From NCBI RefSeq assembly GCF_020085105.1, contig NC_058051.1, forward strand, positions 6,126,501 through 6,190,500: a stretch of DNA of 64,000 bases, written 5' to 3'. The DNA comes from Siniperca chuatsi. Taxonomy: Eukaryota > Chordata > Actinopteri > Centrarchiformes > Sinipercidae. Position numbers and translations under genes: made by a program. Positions 13,801-24,829 of this stretch are shown one piece after another. Every line of letters starts with the position of its first letter. The stretch's first letter is position 1. The notes below the pieces were generated by a model. The model had not been told where the DNA came from and ran no database searches. It worked only from the letters and a program-made list of their open reading frames with translations.

Positions 13801-16800
13801 AGTTGGCTCGACTCGTATGGATACAATATGGTAAAGCCTTTATTAATGTCCTCCAGACCCAGTTTTCTTATCATCTTTCACTGTTTATTTTGCATTTTAT
13901 TATTATTTGCACCCCATCAGTCAAGAGGTGAGGGGCTCTATATGGACGTAAGTGAAATGATTTTGATCAGAATTCATCAATATGTTGAAAAAATGACAGG
14001 AAAACAGTGTCGTGGTCTAAAATGACTGGAATTATGAACCAAGCTATGAAAAAGTACTTAAACAGGCGTGCAAGTTTCATAAGAAACACAATGACAATAC
14101 ACAGCATGAGTGGAATTGCTTGATGCCTACTAAAGAGATAACTACTCTCTAGATCAAACTCTACTTGTTTCATGCACTTACTAGGCAAGAACCAAGGCTT
14201 TCTACGCTAAGACAGCAATGGCACATATGACTAAAGCGATTTTTGGCTCTACTTTCACCCTCCATACTTACTCTGTTGACCTGATTATGCACAGCAAGAA
14301 AGTAGCACCACCCGGAATAAAACCCAAAAAAAGAGAGTGTTAGAAAAGCATTAGTTAGGAAGGTATTATACATGAAGATGACATACAAAGAGTATATGCA
14401 TAACAAAATGCACTATATAACTTCCATAGTTATGAATATATAACATTTTAGGAACAGAGACTGTACCTGTCCTATAAAATAACAGTTATTAACAATATAT
14501 AATACAGATTAGAAATACATGCAATAAATGCTGAGCATATGAGCAATGAAATGAGACATTGAACAAGTGTATACACTTAATGGTAAATTGATAAGTTAGA
14601 TTAAAGTAACATACAGTATGAGGATAATAAATGGAGAGGACACGTGAGTGTTAAATTGAGTTTACAATTACACTTGAAATAAAAGTGGACACAGTAGCTG
14701 GACAAAGAATTGGTAACTGCATTTTCATGACATGTAGGGATGATTTCATGGTCTCAGTGCTCCTAGTGGAGCAACACATTCTTATAAATCAAATATGTAG
14801 GATTCCATTACTGCACCCCAACCACTGTTAAACATCTCCATGCATATGAAGATGCATTTCCTGTGTCTCCATGGCATTCCTTTGATGGTTCAAACAAGTC
14901 TGAAAGTCAGTTAAGTCTTGTTTGTGTGCTGCTTTGCTAATTGATAAGCATTCCCATGGCGGAAGAGTCAGTGAGCTACCTGGGAAAAGTCATTTATTAA
15001 TGTAAATGTTCACTTTCAGTTCAGTTTTGATTGATGATGCTCTGTTTGTAAACAAATACATTATAATGAACCAGAGAACCGATATTGAATGTGAACAACA
15101 GATTAATAAATGGTGTCCATTTCCACTATATTCCATTACTTTCCATTTTATATGGAGTAAACGTTCAGTTACCAAGATCCATATTAATAGGTTGCATTCA
15201 AATGCACTTTGGAGAAAAAATATTTGGTGATGTGACTGTCTCACATCCATACAGTAAACCATGCATTTGAAATGCTTTGCATCTTCCCCAAACTCCTTAG
15301 GTAGTTTCTTAGCTCCATACTTACTTCCTCTCTCTGCTGAGTAAGCAAAAAGTCTCAGTCAGGGTGGGTCCAGGTTAGAGGGAAACAAAACAAGTGCGGT
15401 TATGTCTGAGTTGTGTAAGGGAATTTTTGAATGCTGCAGTACAAATTAAATTCCATTCACCTCCATGGTATCTCAAAACCTCTGTAAATAAAACCAAAAC
15501 TATCTGCATGGCTAAATCCCACTACAAGTAAATGGGAAAATGTGTTCATTGTGATTTGGGTAAACTGGCCCTTTAATATAAGAATTGAATATTTTGAATT
15601 AATGAATTGAATTTGATCAGTTTGATCATTAAGACATTTATTGTCAGCTCTCCACAACGGCTCCGGCAGATCGTAAAACCTGCCTGCGTGGACTGCATGA
15701 CAAAACTGGTGTGAAATCTCTGCAGGCACATCAGAATATCACAACAAGTGTAAACAGTCTCAAACACATTCTCCACCAATACCGGCTAAATCATTACAAC
15801 CACATAACCCTATTAGTTCTTCAGACAGCAGCTGTTTAGACCATTGCATTTCTATTTTTCACCCTTTGAGAAACTCTTGACAGCATAATGTGACTTCATA
15901 CTTGCCAGTTGCCCAGTGCCTAGTGGAAGTAAGTCTATAATTAGCAACCATTACAACAGCATTTAAAACAGTAGTAATGAGCATTTTATACTGGGGACGT
16001 ACTACAAGAAGGAACATGAAGAAAATTAACTATTGAAGTAAAAATTTAGCATGACCTGATCTTCTGTCACACTTGATCTAGGAGACTCTGCTGACAAATC
16101 ACATCCATCAAACATCCTCTTGACATTTTCACAGCCGATATTGAATCGCTCATTAGATTCTGCACTGTCAGAGGCTGATACACAGCCCTAGAGTTCTCTG
16201 ATTTGAATTTGAATGCATACAATTGAGCTCAAGAAAAGGTATTTTGATGTTAGAATCTGCTGATTGAACTGATATATGAAAATGTAATATATGAAAACTA
16301 TTTCGCTATTTGCTGCAAGCACAGATCACAAAGGAAAGATTAAGGTAAACAGAATTTTTATTTAAAAACGTTCAATTCTGAGAAAAAAAATTACACCTTG
16401 TGATGACTATATATTACTCAGTATGGACTTTATATTGGAACTATATGCATTTTAACCCTACTTAACCTGTCATTAAAGCTCTCAGTGCCATCCATTAAAG
16501 TGACATTATAGCATTAGCAAACAGATGGAAATTTATTACCTTTAGCGGTTGTTGATATTCCGCAGTTAGGGGTGTGACCCCTGTAAGTTTTGGGAGTTTC
16601 AAGAAGCAGACATGAGGGTGGCATTTTTTACCAGAAAGGTCAAAGTTTTTTTCATGTGGTGGCCAAGACACACCATGGAAAAGCATAACAAAAATAAATT
16701 GAATACACTTTTGGTGAAGGCTTTCTTCAGTTCATCTTTATAGTCATGTGTATATGTAAAACAACCCTTTGAAAATGCTATCCAAACCCTCTTTCTACAG

Positions 16801-16867
16801 GTGAGAGTGCATGTTCAAACCATTGATCATTCTGCCCATACTCACCTGGCACTAAGACTTTAGGCAT
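1841..16867 (-). CDS. ampd1: AMP deaminase 1 (muscle isoform), 3'-truncated by window edge
   Basis: AMP deaminase converts AMP to IMP plus ammonia in the purine nucleotide cycle of skeletal muscle. Coding exons in transcript order: 16867-16846, 15336-15325, 13427-13262, 12436-12289, 9549-9384, 9252-9033, 5573-5444, 4742-4548, 4052-3921, 3649-3486, 3242-3116, 2382-2219 and 1961-1841. All phases agree, giving 589 codons. The start is ATG at 16867-16865 (MPKVLVP). Diagnostic blocks are [12 protein letters not shown] near the N-terminus, VPDFQRV then GDYASG, the metal-ligand motif [27 protein letters not shown], and [13 protein letters not shown] near the end. The N-terminal block and miniexon favour AMPD1 over AMPD2/3. 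About 150 C-terminal residues, including the SLSTDDP block, are outside the window. Donors are GT throughout, mostly GTGAG or GTAAG types. It lies tail-outward, with its 5' end facing the rassf gene. Confidence 0.96.
5737..6052. repeat. interspersed repeat, copy 1 (ampd1 intron)
   Basis: The right part of this stretch (about 5968-6052) is nearly the same as 18718-18800. Both contain the run TTCCATTTCTGCCAATAG, then CTCCTCCTAAATGTTA, and end in a GGACCTTTAAG-like tail. Two copies 12 kb apart inside otherwise unrelated sequence indicate a dispersed element. The class is not certain; the left border is approximate. Confidence 0.55.
6560..8835 (+). mobile_element. decayed LINE of L1/Tx1 type (pol fragment)
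   Basis: Broken plus-strand frames encode pieces of a non-LTR reverse transcriptase. A block near 6650-6850 resembles the segment upstream of the RT fingers. The active-site motif [15 protein letters not shown] lies near 7345-7385 (YGDD box), followed by [16 protein letters not shown]-terminal pieces include an [10 protein letters not shown]-like motif near 8380 and TIWQPVLD near 8690-8720. An A-rich stretch at 8828-8840 may be the old 3' tail. Many stops and frameshifts interrupt it and the 5' half is missing, so it is dead. It sits antisense in the ampd1 intron between the exons at 9033 and 5573. Confidence 0.8.
9631..10852. mobile_element. candidate hAT-like non-autonomous element
   Basis: The left end reads CAGGGTTTTCCCTAAG (9631) and the right end AGATAGGGAAAACCA (about 10834-10848). 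These form an 11-bp inverted match (GGTTTTCCCTA). The interior has the G-run GGGGGGTGGGGGGG near 9680 and a GCTGAGGCGCTGTGAAAAAAC segment before the right end, which I recall from fish hAT-type elements. No transposase frame remains. It sits in the ampd1 intron between the exons at 12289 and 9549. Borders and class are tentative. Confidence 0.45.
10636..10682. repeat. GT-rich microsatellite
   Basis: An imperfect (GT)n run with interspersed GTAT and GTGC units, inside the candidate hAT-like element. Confidence 0.85.
11440..11846. mobile_element. palindromic MITE, family A copy 1
   Basis: The two ends are long inverted repeats. The left end holds CATATCTGTCCATTCAAT (about 11465-11482) and the right end holds ATTGAATGGACAGATATG (about 11802-11819), with flanking ATTGATAC / GTATCAAT also paired. 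The inner arms include CAGCCAGTCATCTTAGCTTAG and its partner GCTAAGCTAACTGGCTGC. A related copy lies at 54795-55362. No coding capacity is seen. It lies in an ampd1 intron. Confidence 0.8.
12884..13003 (+). other. orphan exon-like ORF, antisense in an ampd1 intron
   Basis: A plus-strand 120-nt segment is flanked by an acceptor-like TTTTACATTGTCATACTGTAG and a donor-like AG|GTGAGG. It is open in one frame from ATG 12888. It encodes [18 protein letters not shown], then [21 protein letters not shown], before a TGA at 13005 that lies just beyond the donor. Its base composition and mixed codons differ from the AT-rich surroundings. I do not recognise the protein and found no partner exons by eye, so it may be a nested gene's exon, a relic, or chance. 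Confidence 0.35.
13430..15320. other. ampd1 intron, no feature recognised
   Basis: Between the 13262-13427 exon and the miniexon I see only AT-rich intron sequence. There is no coding frame with flanking splice sites and no clear repeat. Confidence 0.6.
15325..15336 (-). CDS. ampd1: ampd1 miniexon (12 nt), equivalent of human AMPD1 exon 2
   Basis: On the minus strand the pyrimidine-rich acceptor CTTTTTGCTTACTCAG is followed by 12 nt, CAGAGAGAGGAA, then a near-consensus donor GTAAGTATGG. Exon 1 ends at coding nt 22, so this exon is nt 23-34. Exon inclusion gives MPKVLVPAERGKTDDKM; skipping also keeps the frame (MPKVLVPETDDKM). Human AMPD1 is known to have an alternatively spliced 12-bp exon 2 at exactly this place. 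Inclusion also makes the fish and human N-termini equal in length. Confidence 0.85.
15436..15578. repeat. half copy of palindromic MITE family B
   Basis: Contains AAATTCCATTCACCTCCATG, AATAAAACCAAAACTATCTGCATGGCTA and a GGTAAACTGGCCCTTT-type end. These match the right arm of the full palindrome at 45108-45630 and the copy at 19080-19242. It sits in the first ampd1 intron. Confidence 0.7.
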
Positions 16868-17156
16868 GGTGACACTCTTCCAGTGAAACGCTCCCTGAGA
16901 ACTGCTAAAGGGTGGTCAGCCACTGGACCACTGTGGTAGGGAAGTGTGGATCCCTGTGCTTGGTCTGTGCAATATTAAGCTCCCTCTGCCCCAAGTGTAA
17001 CCAGAACCTTCTCTGCTCACACGGGACACCTACGTAACAGGGAACTCAGATGTGTCCAACTCTATTTTAAGTTGTCTATATGCACACATGACTCACTGCC
17101 AGGCACAGTGTGTAGACAAAGAGACAGGTGTGTGTAAGGGGACTCGTATTATTTAT
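16868..17156 (-). promoter_or_regulatory. ampd1 5' flank and probable promoter
   Basis: This is the sequence directly upstream of the ampd1 start codon. It is less AT-rich than its surroundings and includes an E-box (CATCTG on the minus strand, about 17046-17051) and an AT-rich CTTAATATTG at about 16973-16982 that could be a MEF2/TATA-like site, as expected for a muscle gene. No transcription start can be fixed from sequence alone. Confidence 0.35.
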
Positions 17157-17183
17157 GATTATATATATAGATATATATATATA

Positions 17184-17227
<44 letters not shown>

Positions 17228-17312
17228 TATATATATAGATATATAGATATATATATATTATTATAGATTATATATATATAGATATATATATATGTATATA
17301 TCTATGTATATA
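17157..17312. repeat. (AT)n / (ATAG)n microsatellite
   Basis: About 155 bp of ATATAT and ATAGATAT units, separating the ampd1 5' flank from the intergenic region. Confidence 0.95.
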
Positions 17313-17886
17313 ACCCTGATAGATGCACAGGTTGCTCTGCACATGGTAGGTGGGTTTTTAGATGGGTGCTTATTGTTGCTGTTGGGTGAAAATGTCAAGT
17401 TTTCAAAAAATAACAGTTTTGAAAATGACCATTCATTTTTGGTACTCTGTTGATTTTTGAAAGGGATTCATAGCACAAGTGGAGTGGACTCGCATCCCAC
17501 TTTGCTTGAAAATCCCTAAATTGGACATGTGATCCTTGCACCTGACATTAGTGATTTGTAGTTTTTACAGAGGTGTACAAGTGGTTTTATATTGTTGTTA
17601 CATTAGTAACAAAACACCCTAAGCGCCATGCTGCTACTTTTCAATAACCTTCAAATGAGAAGTTGAATAGATCGTTTAAAACTGTCTTGAGTCATTTGAT
17701 ACATTTCTTGGCCGATGAGGACAATGAAGGCTTGTTTTTGTGATTTTATTTCAAGTGCATTTTTACAGAAAAGATTAGAGAGGAAGATTTGAAGATTTTT
17801 TGCATAGTAGGGCTAATTCTGTTAAGCCTTGAAAGACAAACTTTGTTATCTATTTTCCATCACACTAGCGGCTCTGTGAGGCTGTA

Positions 17887-18396
17887 CCATAGACTGTATA
17901 TAAAGATGGATGATCACTGTACAAAAATAAAGCCAAAATATCCCAGATAACAGCACTGCCATCTTGCGCTGGTGACGTCATTTGGAGCCAGAGTCTGTGC
18001 AGTAGTGATCGGGGTTTGAGCCGCAGTATCGAGGCCTTGCCCATACACCTGGCCGACTCAATCACAAGCAGAGCTCAGCTGTCAATCATGATGTGAAACG
18101 CATTTTTCATAGCATCGAATAACTAATTAGAACCAAACTTAGCAGAAAAATTAACACTTGAATATACATCAGCGTGATAAGAACGGCCTAAAATGACAGG
18201 AACCATCTTTGGGCAAGAACCATCTTTATTTGACGTGTACTTTGATTGTTTTAGTTTGGCCCATGTCCCATCCGCTAACATGGAGGGGGTGGGGTTTATG
18301 ACCTATACTGCAGCCAGCCACCAAGGGGCGATCGAGATGTTTTGGCTTCACTTTTGGGGAGCTGTCATGTCGTCCATCTTTATATACAGTCTATGG
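17887..18396. mobile_element. palindromic MITE, family C (about 0.5 kb)
   Basis: The left end CCATAGACTGTATATAAAGA (17887 on) is the exact reverse complement of the right end TCTTTATATACAGTCTATGG (ending 18396). The pairing extends through GATGGATGA / CGTCCATC and internal arms such as AAAGCCAAAATATC / GATGTTTTGGCTTC. Palindromic over most of its length, no ORF of note. This is the structure of a foldback MITE. Confidence 0.85.
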
Positions 18397-18419
18397 GCTG
18401 TACTTAGGCACAGCATTTA

Positions 18420-18960
18420 GATTTGAACTAAATGCTAACATCAGCATGCTAACATGGACACAATGACTATGCTAACATGCTAGTGTTAAGCAGGTATAAT
18501 GTTTATCTTGTTAACCATCTTAGTTTAGCGTGTTGGCATGTTAACTTTTGCTAATTAGCACGAAACACAAAGTACAGCTGAGGCTGATGCTAATGTCATT
18601 AGTTTTACTGGTATTTGGTCATAAACCAAAGTATTGGGCAAATAAAAGTGTTGACCTGATGATGGCGCTAGATCAAAAGTCACCAAAGGGGATCACCAAA
18701 GTCATTATCGATTTTGCACTACTGAAAACATACATATAAATATTGTATTCCATTTCTGCCAATAGCCCCTCCTAAATGTTACATATGGGACCTTTAAGGT
18801 TCATCGATTGTATAATTGTCTGTTCAAAGTTTTGTACCAATCCATCCAGTATGTGTTGAGATATGTGAACATTTTTGACCAGCCCGTGGCGTTAGAGGAA
18901 AAGTCAGGGCATCACCAAAGTCAGAAGAATTCATCCTCATGGGACCACGAATATCACAAA
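18420..18960. repeat. composite interspersed repeats
   Basis: 18430-18560 is built of GCTAACATGCTA-like units common in fish non-autonomous transposons. 18718-18800 is the second copy of the repeat at 5968-6052. 18801-18960 carries GTATAATTGTCTGTTCAAAG and CCATCCAGTATGTGTTGAGA segments that I recall from the same class of fish element. Borders are approximate. Confidence 0.55.
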
Positions 18961-19079
18961 TCAAATTAGTATATTTTTCAGTTTCTGAAAATTTACACTT
19001 AAAAAACCCCCCACAGAATACGTTGTCAATATTTCTTCAATTGCAATTGCTGTTGAACCTTTAGAATGTAATCTTTAAC

Positions 19080-19242
19080 TACAAATTTCCATGCACCTCC
19101 ATTGTATCAGGGTAGGCGCAGAAATCTCAGACAGGTATTTCAAAACCTAGACAAATAAAACCAAAACTATCTGCATTGCTAGATACCAAATAGGTAAGTA
19201 GAAAAATTCATCTTTATTAATTTTGGGTGAACTGACCATTGG
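19080..19242. repeat. half copy of palindromic MITE family B
   Basis: Shares CATGCACCTCCATTGTATC, AATAAAACCAAAACTATCTGCATTGCTAGATACCA and TTTTGGGTGAACTGACCATT with the right arm of 45108-45630. Confidence 0.75.
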
Positions 19243-21760
19243 CATTTTTTTTTTTTTGTGGTTGTTAAAGTGGGAAAATCCTCGGCAACATTGCACGGAC
19301 TTTGCCATTCACTTGTGTAACACACTTTTGCCCCTCCGTTACTCCGAAGAAGCTCTGCAGCTTGAAGACACTTAACAAGTCATCTATTTTTAGGGAATGT
19401 GATCCTAAATGTCAAAGTTCCACTTATGGTACAACTAGTTAAAGAGATCAAGTTGGAAATGGGCAGTCAGTCAGTTCAGCCATTGGAAATAAAAATGCCA
19501 GACAGAATTTTTTAATTCTGAAAAGCTACTGGTGAAACAGGACATTTTGTAAATGATAATTCATTTCATAAGCATACATTTATATTATAATATTTTAAAA
19601 TTCCTTCTAAAATTACAGTACATAGTTTACTGGTGATTGGAATTAAACTTGTGACAAGAATCAACAGTATTGTAACATTATCCTGAACAGTAGAAATGAA
19701 ATTGATCTTCCCATATCTTGGCTGTTGTGCTTGTGTTTGGACAGTATGTTCTCAATAAAAATATTTGTAAAAGAAATGGAATGAATTTCCTTTCAACAAA
19801 TCAACCTTCAGTTGCTCATCTCAAATGACACTGATAACTACAAGTTTGAGGTTGAACATTTCCTCTTTGTGTGTGAATTTTTAATGCTACATCTCTGATT
19901 TTGACCACAGCCTTTGCAAAGTTGCCACATGAATGTGAATTTGAAGGGCAAACCTTTAAGGCAACAAATGCACAGGTTTACATAAATGAAAAGTTACTGA
20001 AGAATTTCTTTTAAGTGGTCTAGAGAGATCTAACTGTTCCTCACCAAGAACTCGAGAGATTATCAACAGCTAGTTGGGGTTTACATGAGCAAGAGGGAGC
20101 AGGGAGTCTAAGTTTCCCCGTCTCATATTACTCCTATCATCACCCAAACTGTCAGACACTACCAAATTACAACAGGTGCTCCCCTGTCTGGCTTCTGGTC
20201 TGGGAGTAGTTTAGGTAGCATTTAAATATTGAATATTCCTGGTGTCAAGTTCACTGACTAAAGACCATTTAAGTGCATGTGCAAATAAATCTGAAACCTC
20301 TGCTCCTCCAACAGCCACACAAGACTTCAGACATAACGCAAAGATCACTGCAGCATTACAGCTGCATTAATGCACGGTGTTGTCTGCAAGTGTGAACTGT
20401 GTACATGACATATGGTCAGAGTGAAAGCAAAAACTGGCACATTATTTAAAAAAAAGATAAATCTCCAAAAGAAGTGCATTAGCTTTAAGTAAAATCTGAA
20501 CTCTGACATTAAAAAGCCCTGATTTTATTGAATGGAAGTTCAGAATATTTAGCAACACTGAGGAATGAGTATGTGCGTGATAGTAATAGCTCACTGGTGC
20601 ACAGTTTACAAGTTCAGCGTGTTTACATGTTCTGTTTGGATTGTAATCACCCTTCCTGTCAAAAAGATAAAGAGGAACACCCAGATCTAAAAACAGCATA
20701 ACCACATAGCTGGTGAAAATACATATACAGGACCTGTTTGTTCTCAGGCACAGCAAGTTTCATAAGACTGTTTAGATTTTACTCCACAAAAGACAGTACC
20801 TTCAATTCTAGTTATTCTAGGACAACATCCTATAGATTGTTTTCTTAAACTGTACTGCACATTAAAACACTAAAAGCATCAATTTCACATTTTAAAATCT
20901 CTAGATATAATAGCTTATAAAAATCAAAACTTGGTAAGCTGTTGAACTTGGTACAAATGTGAAGGTAGTGGTGGTGTGTGAATGGAGTTGGGAGGGATCA
21001 CACAGGACACTGCCTTTAACAGCAAATAAAACTGTGTTCAATAGCTCTTGAAGGTGAAATAAAAGCAGATTTAAAACGAGACTTTATAAACTATTAAAAG
21101 AAAAAATATAATATGAATTCTGTTGAATGAAAAGCTGAATTCAGCAATAAAAACACAGTTGCTCAATTCCGTACACTCTGGGATTTTGCAGCTACAGCCT
21201 CACAAGGTCTGCCATGACCACGTGAGGCTGCTCACAGTGGCTAAAGTTAGCAGACTTTAGAACTTTAGATAGATATTGCTGTATAACTGATATCATTGAG
21301 TTGGTTCGCTGATTATGACTATTTGTACTGCTGTCAAGGCAGAAGTCAATGGAAAAATGCAAGTGGAGGCACATTTGCACCGGGCAGTGCAAATTTAGAC
21401 TTGGTGCGACCGTGAAAACGAGTTGAAAAGCGAAACATTTACAGTCATCCTAAAGCTGTACAACTTCAGTGCAATAAATGTACAAAAAGGAGAGGGGTCT
21501 GAAGGAAAATAACAAAACAGAAGTGGAGTTCCTTCTAAGTTTTGTCAGTCGGAGGCTGAGCTATCACACAAAAAGAGCAAAGACCCATTCCACATACACA
21601 CACACAGTCGATGCGTAGGTTGCTGAATAGCTACACCTAATATCTGTAGTTGGTAAATAGGCTGTTTGGGGTGAAACACAGAAAAAAACTCCAGTGGTCA
21701 AATTTGCAGAATAAAATGACACTGAAAATTTGCTTCACACACCATCACACTATATTGTAT
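19243..21760. other. intergenic, no gene recognised
   Basis: About 2.5 kb of AT-rich sequence with no splice-flanked coding frame. AATAAA motifs occur on the plus strand near 19755 and on the minus strand near 20530, so unannotated 3' UTR sequence cannot be ruled out. I looked here for nras exons (this is the syntenic interval in human) and saw none. Confidence 0.5.
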
Positions 21761-21764
21761 TTCA

Positions 21765-22325
21765 GCGGAAGACTCATCCACCCAAAAAGCACAGAAGAGC
21801 GCCGCAGGAAGTCATTCCTGCCTGTGGCCATCAAACTCTTTAACTCCTCCCTCTAAGTGTTAGTGTGTATGACCCTAAGTCACTAAACTGGACATTGATC
21901 ATTACATCTCTGCCATACTTGAAATAATTGTGCAATATTCTGTGTAATACTCTAATATTACACAGAATAATATTTAGTTTTCCAATTTATTGATATTCAC
22001 ACCTCCATTACTGCTGTGCAATATCCACCGTCTCAAAATAATCTTAATAGGCTACACTCAACTCGACAGTACATGCACTACTACTTATTACTTATATTAT
22101 TACATTGTATTATTATACCGTATTATCATCATCATTAACCGGTAAACCCACTTGGTACTTATTTTGTTTTATACTTATACCCACCTGGTACTTAATTTAT
22201 TTTCTGACCTGTTTATAGTGTAGTATATTTTTTGCTAGTACTTTTTCCTGTGTGCACTGACATAAAGGCGAGCTGCTGTAACAAAGAGTTTCCCTTCGGG
22301 GATCAATAAAGTATTTCTGATTCTG
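21765..22325 (+). mobile_element. LINE 3' end
   Basis: Begins with the C-terminal end of a LINE ORF (ERRRKSFLPVAIKLFNSSL then stop at about 21855). A 3' UTR follows that ends in GGGGATCAATAAAGTATTTC plus a TGATTCTGATT short repeat. The same terminal sequence occurs at 50030-50060. This is the usual 5'-truncated insertion form of a non-LTR element. Confidence 0.75.
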
Positions 22326-22759
22326 ATTTACCATTATCTGTAATTGCTACTTGTGTCCACAGTGGTTGCTGTTCAGCAAAAGTCGGCTGTTGAGAATAGA
22401 AAAAGCTGCACTAATAATTTTGTTTTGAGCAATGGGAATACACATATACAAAGGCCTCTTCATTCCAACTTCAAAGTCTCTTTAAGCACTGATTGATAAC
22501 TCAGACCCTTTATAGCTATGTACTTCTTACCATCTCAGTACTGATACAGTCTATGGTACTGACAGTGACTGACAAAATGTCTGTTACTCTATTTTTTTTT
22601 TTTTGTCGTACAATTTCATATAAACCTAGAGAAATTAAAATGTGCTGTGTTTTTTCAGGCAAAATGGAAACTATGCAAATTGGGCGGGATCATAAACTGT
22701 CCTCTAGTGGTAGATGCCTTCAGGAATTTTAATTGGTCTTAATTGCTCAAGCGTTCCTC

Positions 22760-22822
22760 CCAACCAGCACGTTCCCCCAGAGCAGAGAGGTCAGAGCAGC
22801 TGCACTACGGACAAGACAAAAA
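22760..22822 (+). other. probable 5' UTR exon of the rassf gene
   Basis: A GC-richer patch with CAACCAGCACGTTCCCCC ends at the good donor AAAAG|GTAGGTCC (exon end 22822). The next acceptor is AAATCAG|ACTGGG at 23247, ten bases before the rassf ATG. No ATG lies in the proposed exon. The 5' border is a guess. Confidence 0.45.
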
Positions 22823-23256
22823 GGTAGGTCCCTTCAAATATTGTGTCATGGATATTTCTTTTAAAGCCATAAATAAAAGCTTGTTTTCTGCATTTTTAGC
22901 ATTACGGGGACTGTCACTGTAAACATCCTACAAAAATGTTTTAAACTGCCCACAAACTTGACAAGATAGATTTTTTGATAATTTTACAAGGGTTTGAAGG
23001 GTTGTATAACGAGATTTTGATTGTAGTTCCCTTTATGCTACTCAAAAACAAATGTTATGTACAAAAATTATATACAGTAGATTAGTGAACATATGATAAG
23101 TCATAGAAACACATGATGGGCAGACAGATTACAGTGAATGTTAATGGGGGTCATAAAGCTATCTCCACCACTTCCCCTAACCGAGAACAAGTGCCCTGCA
23201 CAATGTGCTGTACCTTGACTAAACTTTAATGTTCTTTTCAAATCAGACTGGGTACA

Positions 23257-24770
23257 ATGGAAGTAAAGGTGTTGGTGGACGGTATCCCACGCGTGGTCTG
23301 TGGCATTACAGAGGCAACAACATGCCAAGAAGTGGTCATAGCGTTGGCTCAAGCCCTGGGTATGTATGTCTGTGGCTCTACATAGTAATAAGATTTATGT
23401 TCTGACACGTTGACAAACAGTCATCTTTCTCTTCAGGTCAACCAGGACGCTACACGTTACAGGAGAAATTTAAAGACTTTGAGCGGTGCATGGCGCCTAA
23501 TGAATGCCTTCTGGAGACTCTTAAGAAGTACAGTGAACAGGCCAGGGAGGTCCAACTCACACTGCTCCACAACGGACCCTCAGTCTGGGATGAAATGAGC
23601 AGGACGAAAGTTGGCAGATACCAACCCTGCCCGCCACTGAGAAGAAAAGACGCAGGCACCAGGATGCGGCGGGGCAGTGGTTCACTAAGTTTGCATCGTC
23701 AAAGCTTGCCGCCATTGTCCTGTTTAGGACAAGAGGCTGAGCAGCAAAAAGAGGAACTGAAAACGCCTAAAAGAAAGTCTCTGACGCTCATGGAGGAGGC
23801 TTGGGAATGGCTGGAGAGTCTGGGTAAAGGCAAGGTCTATAGTACTGCCTGTGATAAGGAAAGCAGCAAGAGGACAGATAAAAGGAATCGGACCTCTTTG
23901 GATGTTCCTCTCACTGTTGAGAAAGAAAACTCAGGTCAAAGTAGTAGGAGCAAATTCAGAGGTCAGAAAAGTTTAAAGTCAGACTTGGATCATCAAACAT
24001 CCTGCTGCATGGGAAGTCAGACAAAGGGTAAAGAAAGCAAACACTCCAAAAAAACTCAAGAGGCAAAATCTGATTACCTGTCCAGTTCAGGCTGTGCTAC
24101 AACTGAAGATGAGAAAAATAGCTTAAGAGAAACCATAATATGTCAACTCAGTCGTTTGCAAGACATACAGGTCCAGATAGCACGCACAGACAAACAGATA
24201 TTTGAGCTTGAGGACAGACAGAGGGCCAAAAAAGCTGAGCAGGAAGCCCAGCAGAGAATGGTTGAAGAAGAGATGGAGCAGATCAAGTTTTGGGAGAATG
24301 AATTAAAGACAGAGGAAGGTTACGAGAAAGACTTGCAATGTCAATTCCTTGAAATGAGGGTGAAGGCTGTGGAGTGCAAGGCCAAACTGGAGGAGTACAA
24401 GCGCAAAATGCAGGGGCTTGATTTCTTTGCCACTCAAAACGTTCAAGAGGATTCTGAGATGGTTTCAAAAGTTGGTGCAAATGCTGCCACTGAGATTTCA
24501 GCTGTTTCAACTAGAAACTTAAACCTGCAACAATCGGATCCAGTTGGGAATGTAAATATTAACAGGAAGTTCCTGCCCAGAGAAGACTTAAGCCCTCCTC
24601 ATGCTCTAGTTCCTCCCAACCAGATAAAGGAGCGACGGCCCACAGGGCCCACCGAGCTGAGGGAGTGGTGGAAACGCTGGTCTGAAGCTCAAAGCCCTCC
24701 AACACAGACTAAAAAGAAGGTGATTCACCGCTCTGAGCTCACTATATATCTGGGTAGCACCAAGGTTTAG
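23257..24770 (+). CDS. N-terminal RASSF (RASSF7/8-like) Ras-association protein, 478 aa
   Basis: Two coding exons: 23257-23359 and 23437-24770, phase 1 junction. Residues 1 to about 90 form a Ras-association domain starting [20 protein letters not shown] and continuing [15 protein letters not shown], which is nearly the RASSF7/RASSF8 N-terminus. RQSLPPL (about 122-128) and PKRKSLTL (about 145-152) also match RASSF8. A coiled coil spans about 263-362 and includes [12 protein letters not shown], like the RASSF8 FWENEL coil. The tail (363-478) is unlike both and lacks the NLQQFIQQTG block. RASSF7/8 act as scaffolds at junctions and in mitosis; that role is only inferred here. Which paralogue this is (rassf7, rassf8 or a fish-specific member, possibly the one named rassf11) cannot be settled by eye. 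Polyadenylation signal at 24797. Confidence 0.85.
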
Positions 24771-24796
24771 AATCAAATTAACAATGTCATAAAGTC

Positions 24797-24802
24797 AATA
24801 AA
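24797..24802 (+). terminator. polyadenylation signal of the rassf gene
   Basis: AATAAA 26 bases after the stop codon, the first such hexamer downstream. Confidence 0.6.
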
Positions 24803-24829
24803 TATTATGAATACATTGTATACCAGTTG

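Noticed and set aside
17157-17312. Regular ATAG/AT units as a possible functional array
   Set aside because: Simple microsatellite; no spacer structure, so not an array of repeats and spacers.
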